Shown here: piece after piece, positions 1-7,999 of the stretch | Numbering within the stretch: the stretch's first letter is position 1 | How the letters are laid out: every line of letters begins with the position of its first letter | Assembly: GCA_004554075.1 (NCBI GenBank) | Contig: SFOB01000010.1 | Coordinates: forward strand, 1 to 45,406 | Source: Treponema sp. | GTDB taxonomy: Bacteria; Spirochaetota; Spirochaetia; Treponematales; Treponemataceae | Direction: 5' to 3' | Length of the DNA stretch: 45,406 nt | Program-made: the position numbers and the translations under genes | Notes under the pieces: model-generated | Told to the model about the DNA's origin: nothing | What the model saw: only the letters and a program-made list of their open reading frames with translations | Databases searched by the model: none

Positions 1-486
1 GCCCATATGTTTGCCTTCTACTTCGGAATTATCGCCGATGTAACACCACCTGTTGCCCTTGCAGCCATTGCCGGTGCCGCCATAGCAAAGGCTAAACCAA
101 TGAAAACGGCCTTTAATGCAACCAAGCTTGCCATAGGTGCCTTTATCATTCCTTATATGTTTGTATATAACTCTCAGATGCTTATGATAGACGTTTCCAT
201 CGGACGCATTCTCTTTATTATTGCAACAGCCCTGATTGGTATGTTTGGAATAAGCGTTGCTCTGGAAGGCTACGGCTTTAATTTCACAGGACTTCTTCAT
301 GGATCTTCTAAGCCTGCTGGCCTTGTAATTACCCTGGATGTTATAGAAAGAGTTCTTTTTGCAACAGCAGGTTTACTCTGTGTCATTCCGGAAACAAGAT
401 CAGACATTGTTGGTCTTAGCATGATGGCTGTGCTCATTGTTTATCAGATTATTGTAAAACGAATTTTATTGACGAAGAAACAATAA
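1..486 (+). CDS. TRAP transporter large permease (DctM-like, probably fused DctQM), C-terminal part
   Basis: This is the last ~161 residues of an inner-membrane TRAP transporter permease, which imports an organic acid or similar solute using an ion gradient and a periplasmic binding protein. The frame is open from base 1, so the gene begins outside the window. The visible part is nearly all membrane segments, with the loop DVTPPVALAAIAG and the later helix pair typical of the end of the DctM domain, most like the fused 4TM/12TM permeases paired with TAXI binding proteins. It ends in a short basic tail (KRILLTKKQ). The substrate cannot be read from this fragment. groES follows after 35 bp. Confidence 0.82.
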   Translation, partial: AHMFAFYFGIIADVTPPVALAAIAGAAIAKAKPMKTAFNATKLAIGAFIIPYMFVYNSQMLMIDVSIGRILFIIATALIGMFGISVALEGYGFNFTGLLHGSSKPAGLVITLDVIERVLFATAGLLCVIPETRSDIVGLSMMAVLIVYQIIVKRILLTKKQ

Positions 487-497
487 TATTATTAATT
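469..497 (+). promoter_or_regulatory. Possible promoter of groES
   Basis: TTGACG (469-474), a 17-nt gap and TTAATT (492-497) lie at the end of the TRAP gene and just before groES. The -10 is weak. I found no CIRCE inverted repeat (TTAGCACTC type) here, so HrcA control is not supported. Confidence 0.25.
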
Positions 498-521
498 TAT
501 ATATAAGAGGTACAAAAGATT

Positions 522-794
522 ATGAAAATCAAACCATTAGCAGATCGCGTTCTCGTAAAGAACGATAAAGCAGAAACAAAAACTGCAAGCGGACTCATTA
601 TCCCGGAAGCCGCTCAGGAAAAAACACAGACTGCTGTTGTAGTTGAAGTTGGACCTGGAACTGATGAGAATAAAATCACAGTAAAGAAAGGCGACAGAAT
701 TATGTACGACAAATATGCCGGAACTCAGGTAAAGATTGATGGTGAAGACCACCTCATTCTCCGCATGAGCGACATTATTGCTGTTATTGAGTAG
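522..794 (+). CDS. groES: Co-chaperonin GroES (Hsp10)
   Basis: A 90-residue, full-length GroES. The cytoplasmic heptamer caps GroEL and closes the folding chamber. The opening KIKPLADRVLVK, the mobile-loop region TKTASGLIIP (residues ~20-29) that contacts GroEL, and the ending LRMSDIIAVIE are diagnostic. A Shine-Dalgarno AAGAGG lies about 11 nt before the ATG. groEL is not next to it: the gene on the other side is convergent, and its 3' end overlaps groES by 11 bp (784-794). A separate groES is, as I recall, also the arrangement in other treponemes. Confidence 0.97.
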   Translation: MKIKPLADRVLVKNDKAETKTASGLIIPEAAQEKTQTAVVVEVGPGTDENKITVKKGDRIMYDKYAGTQVKIDGEDHLILRMSDIIAVIE

Positions 795-2646
795 TAGTAA
801 GTCTAAGCTTATCTTTTAAGATAGATGCCCTTGCGTTTTCAGGATACAAAGATGATGCGTATTCTGCAGAACGGAGGGCATTTTTTATGTCTCCGTCACC
901 GGCATAAATACAGGCAATTCTGTAAAAGGCTTCGGAACGTTTAGCATTGCTGCTTTCCCGGCCGGCAGTTTTTCCATACAAATCAAGAGCCTTTGCCTTT
1001 TTACCAAGAGAAACATAAATGCTTCCAAGATTAAGGCAGCTTGCAGTAGAAACAGACTGAGAAATGTAGCCTTCATCCAAAAGGCCTGCGCTTTCATATA
1101 CGCAGTATTCGTGAAGACGTAATGCTTCATCAGCCATTTTATTATAAGCGGCAAACCAGGCACCAAATTCCATTATAGAAAGCTCATAACCCCGGGCTTT
1201 TTCAATAAACTGTTCCCAGAAATCCCTTTTAGCATCATACTGGCTGTTATCTGTTACATAATCGTAAAAAAGCTTCCAGGCATCATCATACTGCTTTGTC
1301 TGAAGCAGAAAGTTTAAGGCATACTGAACAAGAAGACCTTTCAAAACACCGTCTTCATTCAGGCTTTTTTCCAGCATATTCCAGAGGTCGCGGTTCTTGT
1401 CTTTTTCAGAAATTGATTTATCTGTCTTATAACGAAGGTCAAGCTTTGCAATATGCAGATAAGGATCATTAGTGCGGCGCAGGGCTTCATCAATTCTAAA
1501 GAGGGCATCACTCATAGGGATTTTTCTGCGGTTGTCGTAACGTTCCATTTCAAGAGTAGAAATACCGGCTTTACGAAGGGCTGCAATTTCTGAGTCTTCT
1601 TCTCTTTCAAGATTTGAACGATAAGCAAAATCTGCATAAAGGATAAGGCCCGGCACATTATCCGGCCAGCGGTTTACAACATAGAAAAGAAGATCTGCAT
1701 TCTGCTCATCCATGCCCTGATTTTCAGCCCATCTTGCACTGTTGAGAATTATGTTTGAAAGATATTCTTCATCACTCTTACGAACCTTAAGTTCATCGAG
1801 ATTCAATACAATACCACGTCTTGCATTTTCGGCTGCTTCCATTTCTGAAACTGCCATATAAGCATCTGATTCAAGAGCTGTCTGTAAAACAGGTGATGTC
1901 TTAAAGCTTACTGTATTCTGATAGCCTGTCATAAGACGGCGGGAATTTTCAATTGCTTCAATGGAATCGTAATACTGGCCGGCATCATAGCATACAAGAG
2001 CCCAGAAATAAGCGTCATCTGCATCGAGGAAGAAAGCCGGATACAAAGAGGCTGCCAGGGCGTAGTCTCCATTGATAAGATTAAAAACTGCGCAGTTTCG
2101 TAATAAAACCGGATTTTTAGAAGTTTTATATGCATCCAGGAAGATCTGATAGTATTCTTTTTTTGTATAAAAGGCAAAACCGTTTTCACCGGCAGCCGCT
2201 GCTTTTTCAGCAGATTCTCTCAGCATGTATTCAGAATAGAGGGAAGCATATTTTGTTCCGCGTAATTTTTCCGAAACCTTCCCTGCATCCCCGAGGCGGT
2301 TCTGTCTCAAAAGAAAAGCCGCATAAACTGCCTGTAACTCTTCATTATTACTGTTCTTTTTTAAAGCTTTTTTAAGGACCTTTTCTGCCGCTCCTGTTTC
2401 ACCAAGAGTCATGTAGCGTTTGTAAATACCAATATAGGTCCAGGAATCATAAGCCCTCTTTTCTGCCTTTTTAAGCTCTTTTAAGGCAGACTGCATCTGA
2501 TTCTGCATAACAAGGGCATCAATAACATCAAACTGGCTTGTTAACGAGTTTTGTTCTGCCCTCATGCGGCATGCAGAAAAGCAGAACAAAATCAAAGAAA
2601 AAAATATAGATGTAAGAATTATTTTTTTAAGCTCTTTTCGGCTCAT
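784..2646 (-). CDS. TPR-repeat lipoprotein, treponemal, function unknown
   Basis: A 620-residue exported protein. The N-terminus has a basic stretch, a hydrophobic core and a lipobox ending FSAC (Cys26), so it is probably a lipoprotein. The rest is almost all helical and built of tetratricopeptide-like repeats (for example residues ~50-110 and again near the C-terminus, where repeats such as 'LGSIYVSLGKKAKALDLYGK' are clear). TPR proteins are usually scaffolds for protein complexes. It starts inside the end of nusB (20-bp overlap), so it is probably translationally coupled to it. Its position after nusB matches the place I recall for TP1014 in T. pallidum. No enzymatic motif is visible. Confidence 0.8.
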   Translation of the reverse strand: MSRKELKKIILTSIFFSLILFCFSACRMRAEQNSLTSQFDVIDALVMQNQMQSALKELKKAEKRAYDSWTYIGIYKRYMTLGETGAAEKVLKKALKKNSNNEELQAVYAAFLLRQNRLGDAGKVSEKLRGTKYASLYSEYMLRESAEKAAAAGENGFAFYTKKEYYQIFLDAYKTSKNPVLLRNCAVFNLINGDYALAASLYPAFFLDADDAYFWALVCYDAGQYYDSIEAIENSRRLMTGYQNTVSFKTSPVLQTALESDAYMAVSEMEAAENARRGIVLNLDELKVRKSDEEYLSNIILNSARWAENQGMDEQNADLLFYVVNRWPDNVPGLILYADFAYRSNLEREEDSEIAALRKAGISTLEMERYDNRRKIPMSDALFRIDEALRRTNDPYLHIAKLDLRYKTDKSISEKDKNRDLWNMLEKSLNEDGVLKGLLVQYALNFLLQTKQYDDAWKLFYDYVTDNSQYDAKRDFWEQFIEKARGYELSIMEFGAWFAAYNKMADEALRLHEYCVYESAGLLDEGYISQSVSTASCLNLGSIYVSLGKKAKALDLYGKTAGRESSNAKRSEAFYRIACIYAGDGDIKNALRSAEYASSLYPENARASILKDKLRLTTTQ

Positions 2647-3112
2647 CTTTTCCTATTTTATCAAGCACTGCATTAATAAACTTATAGGAATCATCTGTGT
2701 CAAAGTCTTTGGCAATATTTACTGCCTCATCAATGACAATTTTTGCCTCAGCGCCGTTCTGGAACAAAATCTCATAAACACTTGTACGAAGAATTGCAAG
2801 TGCAACACGGCTTATACGTTCCATACTCCAGGATGCAGAAAGATGACTTTCAATAAGCTTATCAATTTCGTCTATATGACTTATTGTACCAGCAATTATC
2901 AAACTTGCAAAGGTTCGTTCTTCTTTAGAAGTTTCAGAAAGAGCAAAGAGCTGCTCATTCTGTTCATTCTTTGCTGCAACCTGATCGGCACTTCCTACCT
3001 CAGTATCCTTCTGAAGCCATTCAAAAGTTAAAAGATCATCTAAAGAAGCCTTAGTTACATCCCAGGAATAAAGTGCCTGAAAAGCAATTACTCTACCATT
3101 ACGTCTGGACAC
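2627..3112 (-). CDS. nusB: Transcription antitermination factor NusB
   Basis: A 161-residue NusB. It binds boxA RNA together with NusE (S10) and promotes antitermination on rRNA operons. The opening SRRNGRVIAFQALYSWDV is the conserved first helix that carries the RNA-binding Arg residues; the middle has SWSMERISRVALAILRTSVYE and the end has IVIDEAVNIAKDF and FINAVLDKI, all hallmark NusB helices. The start is GTG at 3112, directly abutting the TAA of the upstream gene (3113-3115). GGGGGAAC within the end of that gene serves as ribosome site. The 3' end overlaps the TPR gene by 20 bp. Confidence 0.96.
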   Translation of the reverse strand: MSRRNGRVIAFQALYSWDVTKASLDDLLTFEWLQKDTEVGSADQVAAKNEQNEQLFALSETSKEERTFASLIIAGTISHIDEIDKLIESHLSASWSMERISRVALAILRTSVYEILFQNGAEAKIVIDEAVNIAKDFDTDDSYKFINAVLDKIGKDEPKRA

Positions 3113-4204
3113 TTAGTTCCCCCAATCAAGCAGCTTATCCAAAGCAGCTCCAGTTTTCTTCATATCAACATTTTCTGCTGTATGGAGTTCTTTTGCAAGA
3201 GTTGTTGCAGCGTTGCTCATATAAATCTGCTGTTTCTGCTGGGTAAGGTTAGCGCGGATGTAATCATAAACTGTTACAGTAGTTTCAGGCTGAACAAGGT
3301 CACCGATTGCAAGCATTTTTGCATCATATTTTTTGATTACGCTGATAAATCTGTAATCATCACCTGTTGCAGATTCCTGAACATCAGAAGTATAACCTTC
3401 TCCCTGCTGGAAAACATACATAAGGCTCTGGAGAGTCATTCCAATACCGTTTGCAGCAGCTTCTGTTTTAGGGAAGAGACCAAGACCAGCCTGGAATCCA
3501 GAATTTTCTGCCTGTGACTGTACTGCAATCTGCTCTGCTGTAAGAGTCTTAGCCTTGTATTTGTTAAGGAAATCATTTGCCTTCTGCTTAGCAGCATCTG
3601 GATTTGCTCCCTTTGGAACAATTACGAGAAGCATTTTTACCATATCATTCCAAACGAATGATGATTTATTGCTTTCATAAGCCATTCTGATTTCTTCGTC
3701 TGTTGCAGCAACCTTCTGGATTTCTGCCTGATTCTTCTGAACAACATACTGCTGCATCAAAAGTACATTCTTAAGGTGCTTTTTGTAGTCAGCCTTATTC
3801 ATACCTGTCTGCTGAAGGAGTACTTCGTCCAGAGATTTACCCTGCTGCTTTCTAAGAAGTTCATCAAGGTCTTTTTCTGTAACGCTTACACCAAGAGACT
3901 GGCTCATAGACTGAGCGAAATACTGGTCTACTGCACTATCAGGAATTGAAATACCAGCTTTAACAGCAGCCTGTACAATTAAAGTCTCTTCAATGAGAGT
4001 ATCAAGCACCTGTTTTCTTTCTTCTACAGTAAGTGCTCTACCAATCTGCTTTTCATAAGTTTCACATCTGGTTCTAAGCTGTTTGAGTGTGATAGATTCA
4101 TTCTTATTAAGTTTTACAACAGCAATTGGCTGTAATTCTGACTGCGCAAAAACAGCAACTGCGGTAAACATTAAGATTGAAAGAACTGCAATAATTTTTT
4201 TCAT
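3113..4204 (-). CDS. SurA-like periplasmic foldase (Tpn39b-type 'basic membrane protein')
   Basis: A 363-residue exported protein with a clear signal peptide (MKKIIAVLSILMFTAVAVFAQ, cleavage probably after the Ala-Gln region). Residues ~30-150 resemble the SurA N-terminal chaperone domain: a Leu-rich helix, 'VEERKQVLDTLIEETLIVQAA', and a long helical part ending LKNVLLMQQYV. Residues ~185-320 have the layout of a parvulin (PPIC) domain, but the usual His-Ile-Leu opening is replaced by LLVIV, so prolyl isomerase activity is doubtful and a chaperone role is likelier. Its place between alaS and nusB matches T. pallidum Tpn39b as I recall it. AAGGA lies 9 nt before the ATG. Confidence 0.75.
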   Translation of the reverse strand: MKKIIAVLSILMFTAVAVFAQSELQPIAVVKLNKNESITLKQLRTRCETYEKQIGRALTVEERKQVLDTLIEETLIVQAAVKAGISIPDSAVDQYFAQSMSQSLGVSVTEKDLDELLRKQQGKSLDEVLLQQTGMNKADYKKHLKNVLLMQQYVVQKNQAEIQKVAATDEEIRMAYESNKSSFVWNDMVKMLLVIVPKGANPDAAKQKANDFLNKYKAKTLTAEQIAVQSQAENSGFQAGLGLFPKTEAAANGIGMTLQSLMYVFQQGEGYTSDVQESATGDDYRFISVIKKYDAKMLAIGDLVQPETTVTVYDYIRANLTQQKQQIYMSNAATTLAKELHTAENVDMKKTGAALDKLLDWGN

Positions 4205-4262
4205 TTTATAATCCTTAAATAATAAGTTTCTGTTGTTTTTCCGTAATAATATAACAATGGCA

Positions 4263-4279
4263 GGTTACCAAAGTTACAC
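4263..4279 (-). promoter_or_regulatory. Possible alternative-sigma -35 element (TGTAACTTT) upstream of the SurA-like gene
   Basis: On the minus strand the spacer between alaS and the SurA-like gene begins GTGTAACTTTGGTAACC. TGTAACTTT resembles the ECF/sigma-E -35 consensus GGAACTT. Nearly the same string (TGTAACTTTTGG) lies just upstream of the sigma-factor gene at 43085. A matching -10 is not certain. Confidence 0.25.
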
Positions 4280-6102
4280 TATTTATCCAGTGGAAGACCA
4301 CCGCTGATTACCGCACGGATACGGCGTACACCAGCAGATGAGCTCTGCTCCTTCTGAATCTTGAAGTCACCAATCTGTGCTGTGTGCTGAACATGAGGTC
4401 CACCACAAACTTCCTTGCTGAACCAGTCGTTCTTAGCGTCGCGGCCGATTGTGTAAACTTTTACGTCCTCGCCATACTTGTTAGTAAAGAGAGCGCGGGC
4501 ACCTTCTGCCTTAGCCTTATCAAGAGGCATAACTTCCATAGTAACAGGAAGGTCTTCCTTGATTTTTTCGTTTACGATGTCTTCAACCTTCTGGATTTCT
4601 TCCTTAGTCATTGGACGTTCGAAAGTGAAGTCAAAGCGCATACGCTCGTTATTGATATTTGAACCTTTCTGAGCAACCTGGTCGCCGAGAACGTTTACCA
4701 GAGCCTGCTGCAAAAGGTGTGTTGCAGTGTGATACTTTGTTGTGATTTCAGACTGTTCTGCAAGACCACCTTTAGCGGCACCTGCATCTACTGTCTTTGA
4801 TGCTTCCTGGTGCTTGCGTTCAGCTTCCTTAAAGCCTTCAACGTCTACTGTAAAGCCGTGTTCAGCACCAAGCTCCTGAGTAAGCTCAAGAGGATAGCCG
4901 TAGGTTTCGTAAAGATTATAAGCTACCTTACCGCTGATAATCTTTTTAGGATTCTTCATAAGATTTGGAAGAAGCTTCTGGAATTCAGCCTCACCCTTCT
5001 TGAGAGTCTGGCGGAACTTTGCTTCCTCTGCTGTAAGCTCTTTGTAAACCTTTTCGCGGTTAGCTTCGAGCTCTGGGTAAGGTCCCTTGAAGTTTTCAAT
5101 TACAGTTGCTGCAACCTCAGACATAAAGTCTTTTTCGATTCCAAGCTTCATTCCGTGGCGAACTGCACGGCGGATAAGGCGGCGGAGAACGTAACCTGCA
5201 CCTACGCGGTCTGGAGTGACTCCTCTCTGGTCACCAAGAATGAATACAGAAGAACGAGTGTGGTCTGCAATAATGCGAACTGACTTGTCTTTTTCTTCAT
5301 CTGTACCATATTTATAGCCTGAAAGATTTTCGATTGTCTTAATGATTGGCTGGAAAACTTCTGTAAGGTAAACTGAAGTTTTTCCCTGAAGGATACAGTT
5401 TGTACGCTCAAGTCCCATACCTGTATCAACGTTTTTCTTTTCCAATGGAAGAAGAGTTTTTTCGTCAACACGGTTGTACTGCATGAATACGTTGTTCCAG
5501 ATTTCCATCCAGTTAGCGCTGTCTGTACCCTTGTTTGAACCTACAGGAGGAAGACCTTCGCCTACCCAGTAGAAAATTTCTGTATCAGGGCCACAAGGTC
5601 CTGTAGGACCTGCTGCCCACCAGTTATCGCTTGCAGGGAGGTAAGCAATCTTGTCCTCTGGCATTCCGTTGTCTTTCCAGATCTGAGCTGCTTCTTCATC
5701 GCGAGGAGCATTTTCATCTCCGGCAAATACAGTTACAGAGATCTTTTTAGGATCGAGGGCAAGCCAGTCTTTGCTTGTAAGGAATTCGTAAGAATATGCG
5801 ATAGATTCTTTTTTGAAGTAATCGCCAAGCGACCAGTTACCAAGCATTTCAAAACAGGTAAGGTGAGATGGATCACCAACTTCTTCAATATCGCCTGTAC
5901 GGATACACTTCTGATAGTCTGTGAGACGGGTTCCCGACGGGTGCTTTTCACCAAGAAGATAAGGAACGAGTGGGTGCATACCCGCCATTGTAAACAAAAC
6001 AGACGGGTCGTTTTCTGGAATTAATGACTGACCCGAAATTTCAACATGATTTTTACTTTTAAAAAACTCAATATATTTTGAGCGGAGTTCATTAGCGTTC
6101 AT
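4279..6102 (-). CDS. alaS: Alanyl-tRNA synthetase, short form without C-Ala domain
   Basis: A 607-residue AlaRS, which charges tRNA-Ala. The class II catalytic core occupies residues 1-~240 (motif 1 around 'MAGMHPLVPYLL', motif 2 around 'RTGDIEEVGDPSHLTCFEM', motif 3 'GMGLERTNCILQG'), followed by the tRNA-recognition helices ('AGYVLRRLIRRAVRHG', 303-318). The editing domain is intact: HTATH at 458-462 and Cys566-Gly-Gly-Pro-His570. The protein stops right after this domain, whereas most bacterial AlaRS continue to ~875 residues with a DHHA1/C-Ala domain. The same shortening is known in other spirochaetes. No Shine-Dalgarno is present, and a good promoter ends 8 nt before the ATG, which points to a leaderless mRNA. 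Confidence 0.96.
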   Translation of the reverse strand: MNANELRSKYIEFFKSKNHVEISGQSLIPENDPSVLFTMAGMHPLVPYLLGEKHPSGTRLTDYQKCIRTGDIEEVGDPSHLTCFEMLGNWSLGDYFKKESIAYSYEFLTSKDWLALDPKKISVTVFAGDENAPRDEEAAQIWKDNGMPEDKIAYLPASDNWWAAGPTGPCGPDTEIFYWVGEGLPPVGSNKGTDSANWMEIWNNVFMQYNRVDEKTLLPLEKKNVDTGMGLERTNCILQGKTSVYLTEVFQPIIKTIENLSGYKYGTDEEKDKSVRIIADHTRSSVFILGDQRGVTPDRVGAGYVLRRLIRRAVRHGMKLGIEKDFMSEVAATVIENFKGPYPELEANREKVYKELTAEEAKFRQTLKKGEAEFQKLLPNLMKNPKKIISGKVAYNLYETYGYPLELTQELGAEHGFTVDVEGFKEAERKHQEASKTVDAGAAKGGLAEQSEITTKYHTATHLLQQALVNVLGDQVAQKGSNINNERMRFDFTFERPMTKEEIQKVEDIVNEKIKEDLPVTMEVMPLDKAKAEGARALFTNKYGEDVKVYTIGRDAKNDWFSKEVCGGPHVQHTAQIGDFKIQKEQSSSAGVRRIRAVISGGLPLDK

Positions 6103-6110
6103 AAACTTGT

Positions 6111-6139
6111 ATTATAACGATTTTTTAACATTATGTCAT
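6111..6139 (-). promoter_or_regulatory. Promoter of alaS, predicted leaderless
   Basis: On the minus strand: ATGACA, 17 nt, TATAAT. The -10 ends 8 nt before the alaS ATG at 6102, so transcription would start at or within 4 nt of the start codon. No Shine-Dalgarno sequence is present. Confidence 0.65.
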
Positions 6140-6162
6140 CATATCTACTTCAGTGTGTTTTA

Positions 6163-6254
6163 TGATAAAGGACTTCTCTCCCGTGAAAAAACACCCTGCC
6201 AAACGGGGATGATGTTTGTCAGGATGTTTTTTCACTACGAGAAGCCCTTTATCA
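6163..6254 (-). terminator. Long imperfect hairpin, bidirectional terminator
   Basis: The two arms of this 92-nt inverted repeat pair over almost their full length. The outer arm is TGATAAAGG-C/A-TTCTC against GAGAAGCCCTTTATCA. The core is ACACCCTGCCAAAC against GTTTGTCAGGATGT, with a 9-nt loop. Each strand carries T6 directly after its core stem, so it can stop transcription from both sides. It separates the Tp0751-like gene from the alaS promoter. Confidence 0.7.
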
Positions 6255-6289
6255 AAAATCATTGAGTTTATATCGTTATAATATAAGAT

Positions 6290-7855
6290 TTACTTTTGGC
6301 GGGACAGGATATACGACCGGCCTTCAACTGCGAAACAATCTGTTGAAGTCAGTTTAACAGGGGTAAATGTAATGGTATCGTAATCTGTTACAACTTTTTC
6401 TACGGTTTTCTTCTTTATTGTTTCGGTGATTACCTTTGTTCCGAATTCCATGGAATAGGTTTCTGCCAGAACTGAACCTTCAGAATCTGAACGGAACTGA
6501 ATTACGTTATATGCACCGATTTTTTCTATAGAATAAACTCCGGTTTCTGTCAGCCCGCCGTTTACGAGAGTATAGGTAAACTCTGCAAAGTTCAGGGAAA
6601 CGGTTGAATCAGCTGTTACCCAGGTATCGCCCTTCTGAAGCTCTTTCTGATAGCTGCTTTCGGCAGTTACCGCAGAAAAATCTCCAAAAGTATCCTGAAG
6701 GGACATTTTCTTATAATTTCCATCCCACTGTGTGTTTTCACTGATAATCAGGTTGATATCATCACGAAGGGTTATTCTGATTTCATCTGTATTTACAAGG
6801 GCAATATCAAAGCGGCGGTGCAGGTTCATAATATCAGCATTTACCGCTGTCAGATAAATTCCGTTATGGCGGAGCTTGCTGTCTTCCCACTCATAAACTT
6901 CCTGAATATCCTTGTAAAGCTGAATAATCTCATTTTCAGGATAATTAAAATACATATAACGGATATTACCGTCTGTATTCGAAGTTTTATACCATAGGCC
7001 TTCAAGAAAAGCTGCAAAAGTTTCTACTGTTCCATCCTGAATGCGGGAAAGCTCTGTGGCGGCAAGACGGCCGGCTGTTACATTGATTTCTCTTGCAAGC
7101 TCATATTTCTGGCTTCCCGGATTCCATTTGTATTCCTGCTGGATCTGATTCTGTCCAACAGAAGCCTTTCCGTTATTTGCAGCAGTATTTTCCGGCTGTA
7201 CATCTGATTTATAAACCCATACAGAAAAACTTTCTCCCTTAGACATGGCAAGGGCATAGCTTTCTGAACGTTCTGTCTGCTGGATAAAAACAGTACCATC
7301 GCACGAAAAATCACCGATATTTCTCAGATAGCTTTTTCCCCGTTCTTCTGCACAGAGGTAGATTTTCATTATATAGTTTCCGTCATCAGCAAGTCCCTGA
7401 TAAACAAGGGCATTTTTGTGCTCACCGGTAACATCCATTCCCATATAAGAGAAGGTTCTGGTTCGTGTAAACTGGGTCTGAATAGGCTCAAGTCTTTCAT
7501 AAAGTCCGGATTCTGAATCTATCAAAGCTGCAACAATCCAGAGATTCTGCGAATTTGCCTTACGTACAATTATGACTTCATCATCATATCCGTCATTATT
7601 TATATCGATTGTAAGTGTACTGATGAGAGTTTCCCCGGAATAAAGGGGTACAAAGGTTTCATATTTTTCTGATTCTATTGATGTTGCGGTAGATTCGTTT
7701 TCTGCATTGCCGGAAGTAGTGGCTTTTGGCGTAACGATGCGTGCTCGTGTAGAAGACTTATCTTCTTTTACAAGCACCTTTTTTGAAATAAAAAATACAC
7801 CTGCAATTAAAGCCGCTGCAAGCACAAATAAAATCGGCACTGTTCTAGACTTCAT
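6290..7855 (-). CDS. Membrane-anchored Tp0751 (pallilysin)-like protein
   Basis: A 521-residue protein anchored by one N-terminal membrane segment (residues ~7-24) followed by a Ser/Thr-rich linker. Residues ~80-95 contain DINNDGYDDEV, a calcium-loop pattern of the FG-GAP/EF-hand type. Residues ~280-385 align by eye with T. pallidum Tp0751: LEGLW (284-288), the YPENEI/QEV region, NLHRRFDI (344-351) and TQWDGNY (375-381) match LAGLW, QEI, RRRLEV and SMWDGQY as I recall that protein. The HEVIH stretch of Tp0751 corresponds to NTDEIRI here, so the proposed metalloprotease motif is absent. About 135 residues follow with no recognised domain. It is probably an outer-surface or periplasmic binding protein. 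There is no Shine-Dalgarno. Confidence 0.62.
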   Translation of the reverse strand: MKSRTVPILFVLAAALIAGVFFISKKVLVKEDKSSTRARIVTPKATTSGNAENESTATSIESEKYETFVPLYSGETLISTLTIDINNDGYDDEVIIVRKANSQNLWIVAALIDSESGLYERLEPIQTQFTRTRTFSYMGMDVTGEHKNALVYQGLADDGNYIMKIYLCAEERGKSYLRNIGDFSCDGTVFIQQTERSESYALAMSKGESFSVWVYKSDVQPENTAANNGKASVGQNQIQQEYKWNPGSQKYELAREINVTAGRLAATELSRIQDGTVETFAAFLEGLWYKTSNTDGNIRYMYFNYPENEIIQLYKDIQEVYEWEDSKLRHNGIYLTAVNADIMNLHRRFDIALVNTDEIRITLRDDINLIISENTQWDGNYKKMSLQDTFGDFSAVTAESSYQKELQKGDTWVTADSTVSLNFAEFTYTLVNGGLTETGVYSIEKIGAYNVIQFRSDSEGSVLAETYSMEFGTKVITETIKKKTVEKVVTDYDTITFTPVKLTSTDCFAVEGRSYILSRQK

Positions 7856-7863
7856 ACTATATA

Positions 7864-7892
7864 AATATATTAAGAATTGAGCTTTTTCTCAA
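7864..7892 (-). promoter_or_regulatory. Promoter of the Tp0751-like gene, predicted leaderless
   Basis: On the minus strand: TTGAGA, 17 nt, TATATT. The -10 ends 8 nt before the ATG at 7855, and no Shine-Dalgarno precedes the start. Confidence 0.55.
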
Positions 7893-7901
7893 GGTATTCA
7901 T

Positions 7902-7930
7902 TTCCATTCTGAAAAAAGCCGTGTTATAAT
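7902..7930 (+). promoter_or_regulatory. Possible promoter of the GH51 gene
   Basis: A perfect TATAAT at 7925-7930 has a weak TTCCAT 17 nt upstream. The transcript would carry the hairpin repeat at 7950-7979 in its leader. Confidence 0.4.
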
Positions 7931-7949
7931 TAAAAAAAACGTTTTATAT

Positions 7950-7979
7950 GGAATCCCGAGGTCAATTCCGGGAATGACA
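7950..7979 (-). repeat. Hairpin repeat (TGTCAT family), divergent copy
   Basis: Read on the minus strand it begins TGTCATTCCCGG and closes with CGGGATTCC, forming a stem TCCCG/CGGGA. It is a divergent relative of the three copies around galT (30816, 30850, 32413), which share the TGTCAT start and a central TTG. Confidence 0.5.
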
Positions 7980-7999
7980 TATACATCTGGAGTTAAAAA

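Noticed and set aside
487..521. CIRCE element before groES
   Set aside because: No TTAGCACTC-type inverted repeat is present in the spacer or the preceding bases.
6131..6262. A 43-codon minus-strand frame across the long hairpin upstream of alaS
   Set aside because: It consists almost wholly of the inverted repeat, has no ribosome site and is explained by the hairpin.
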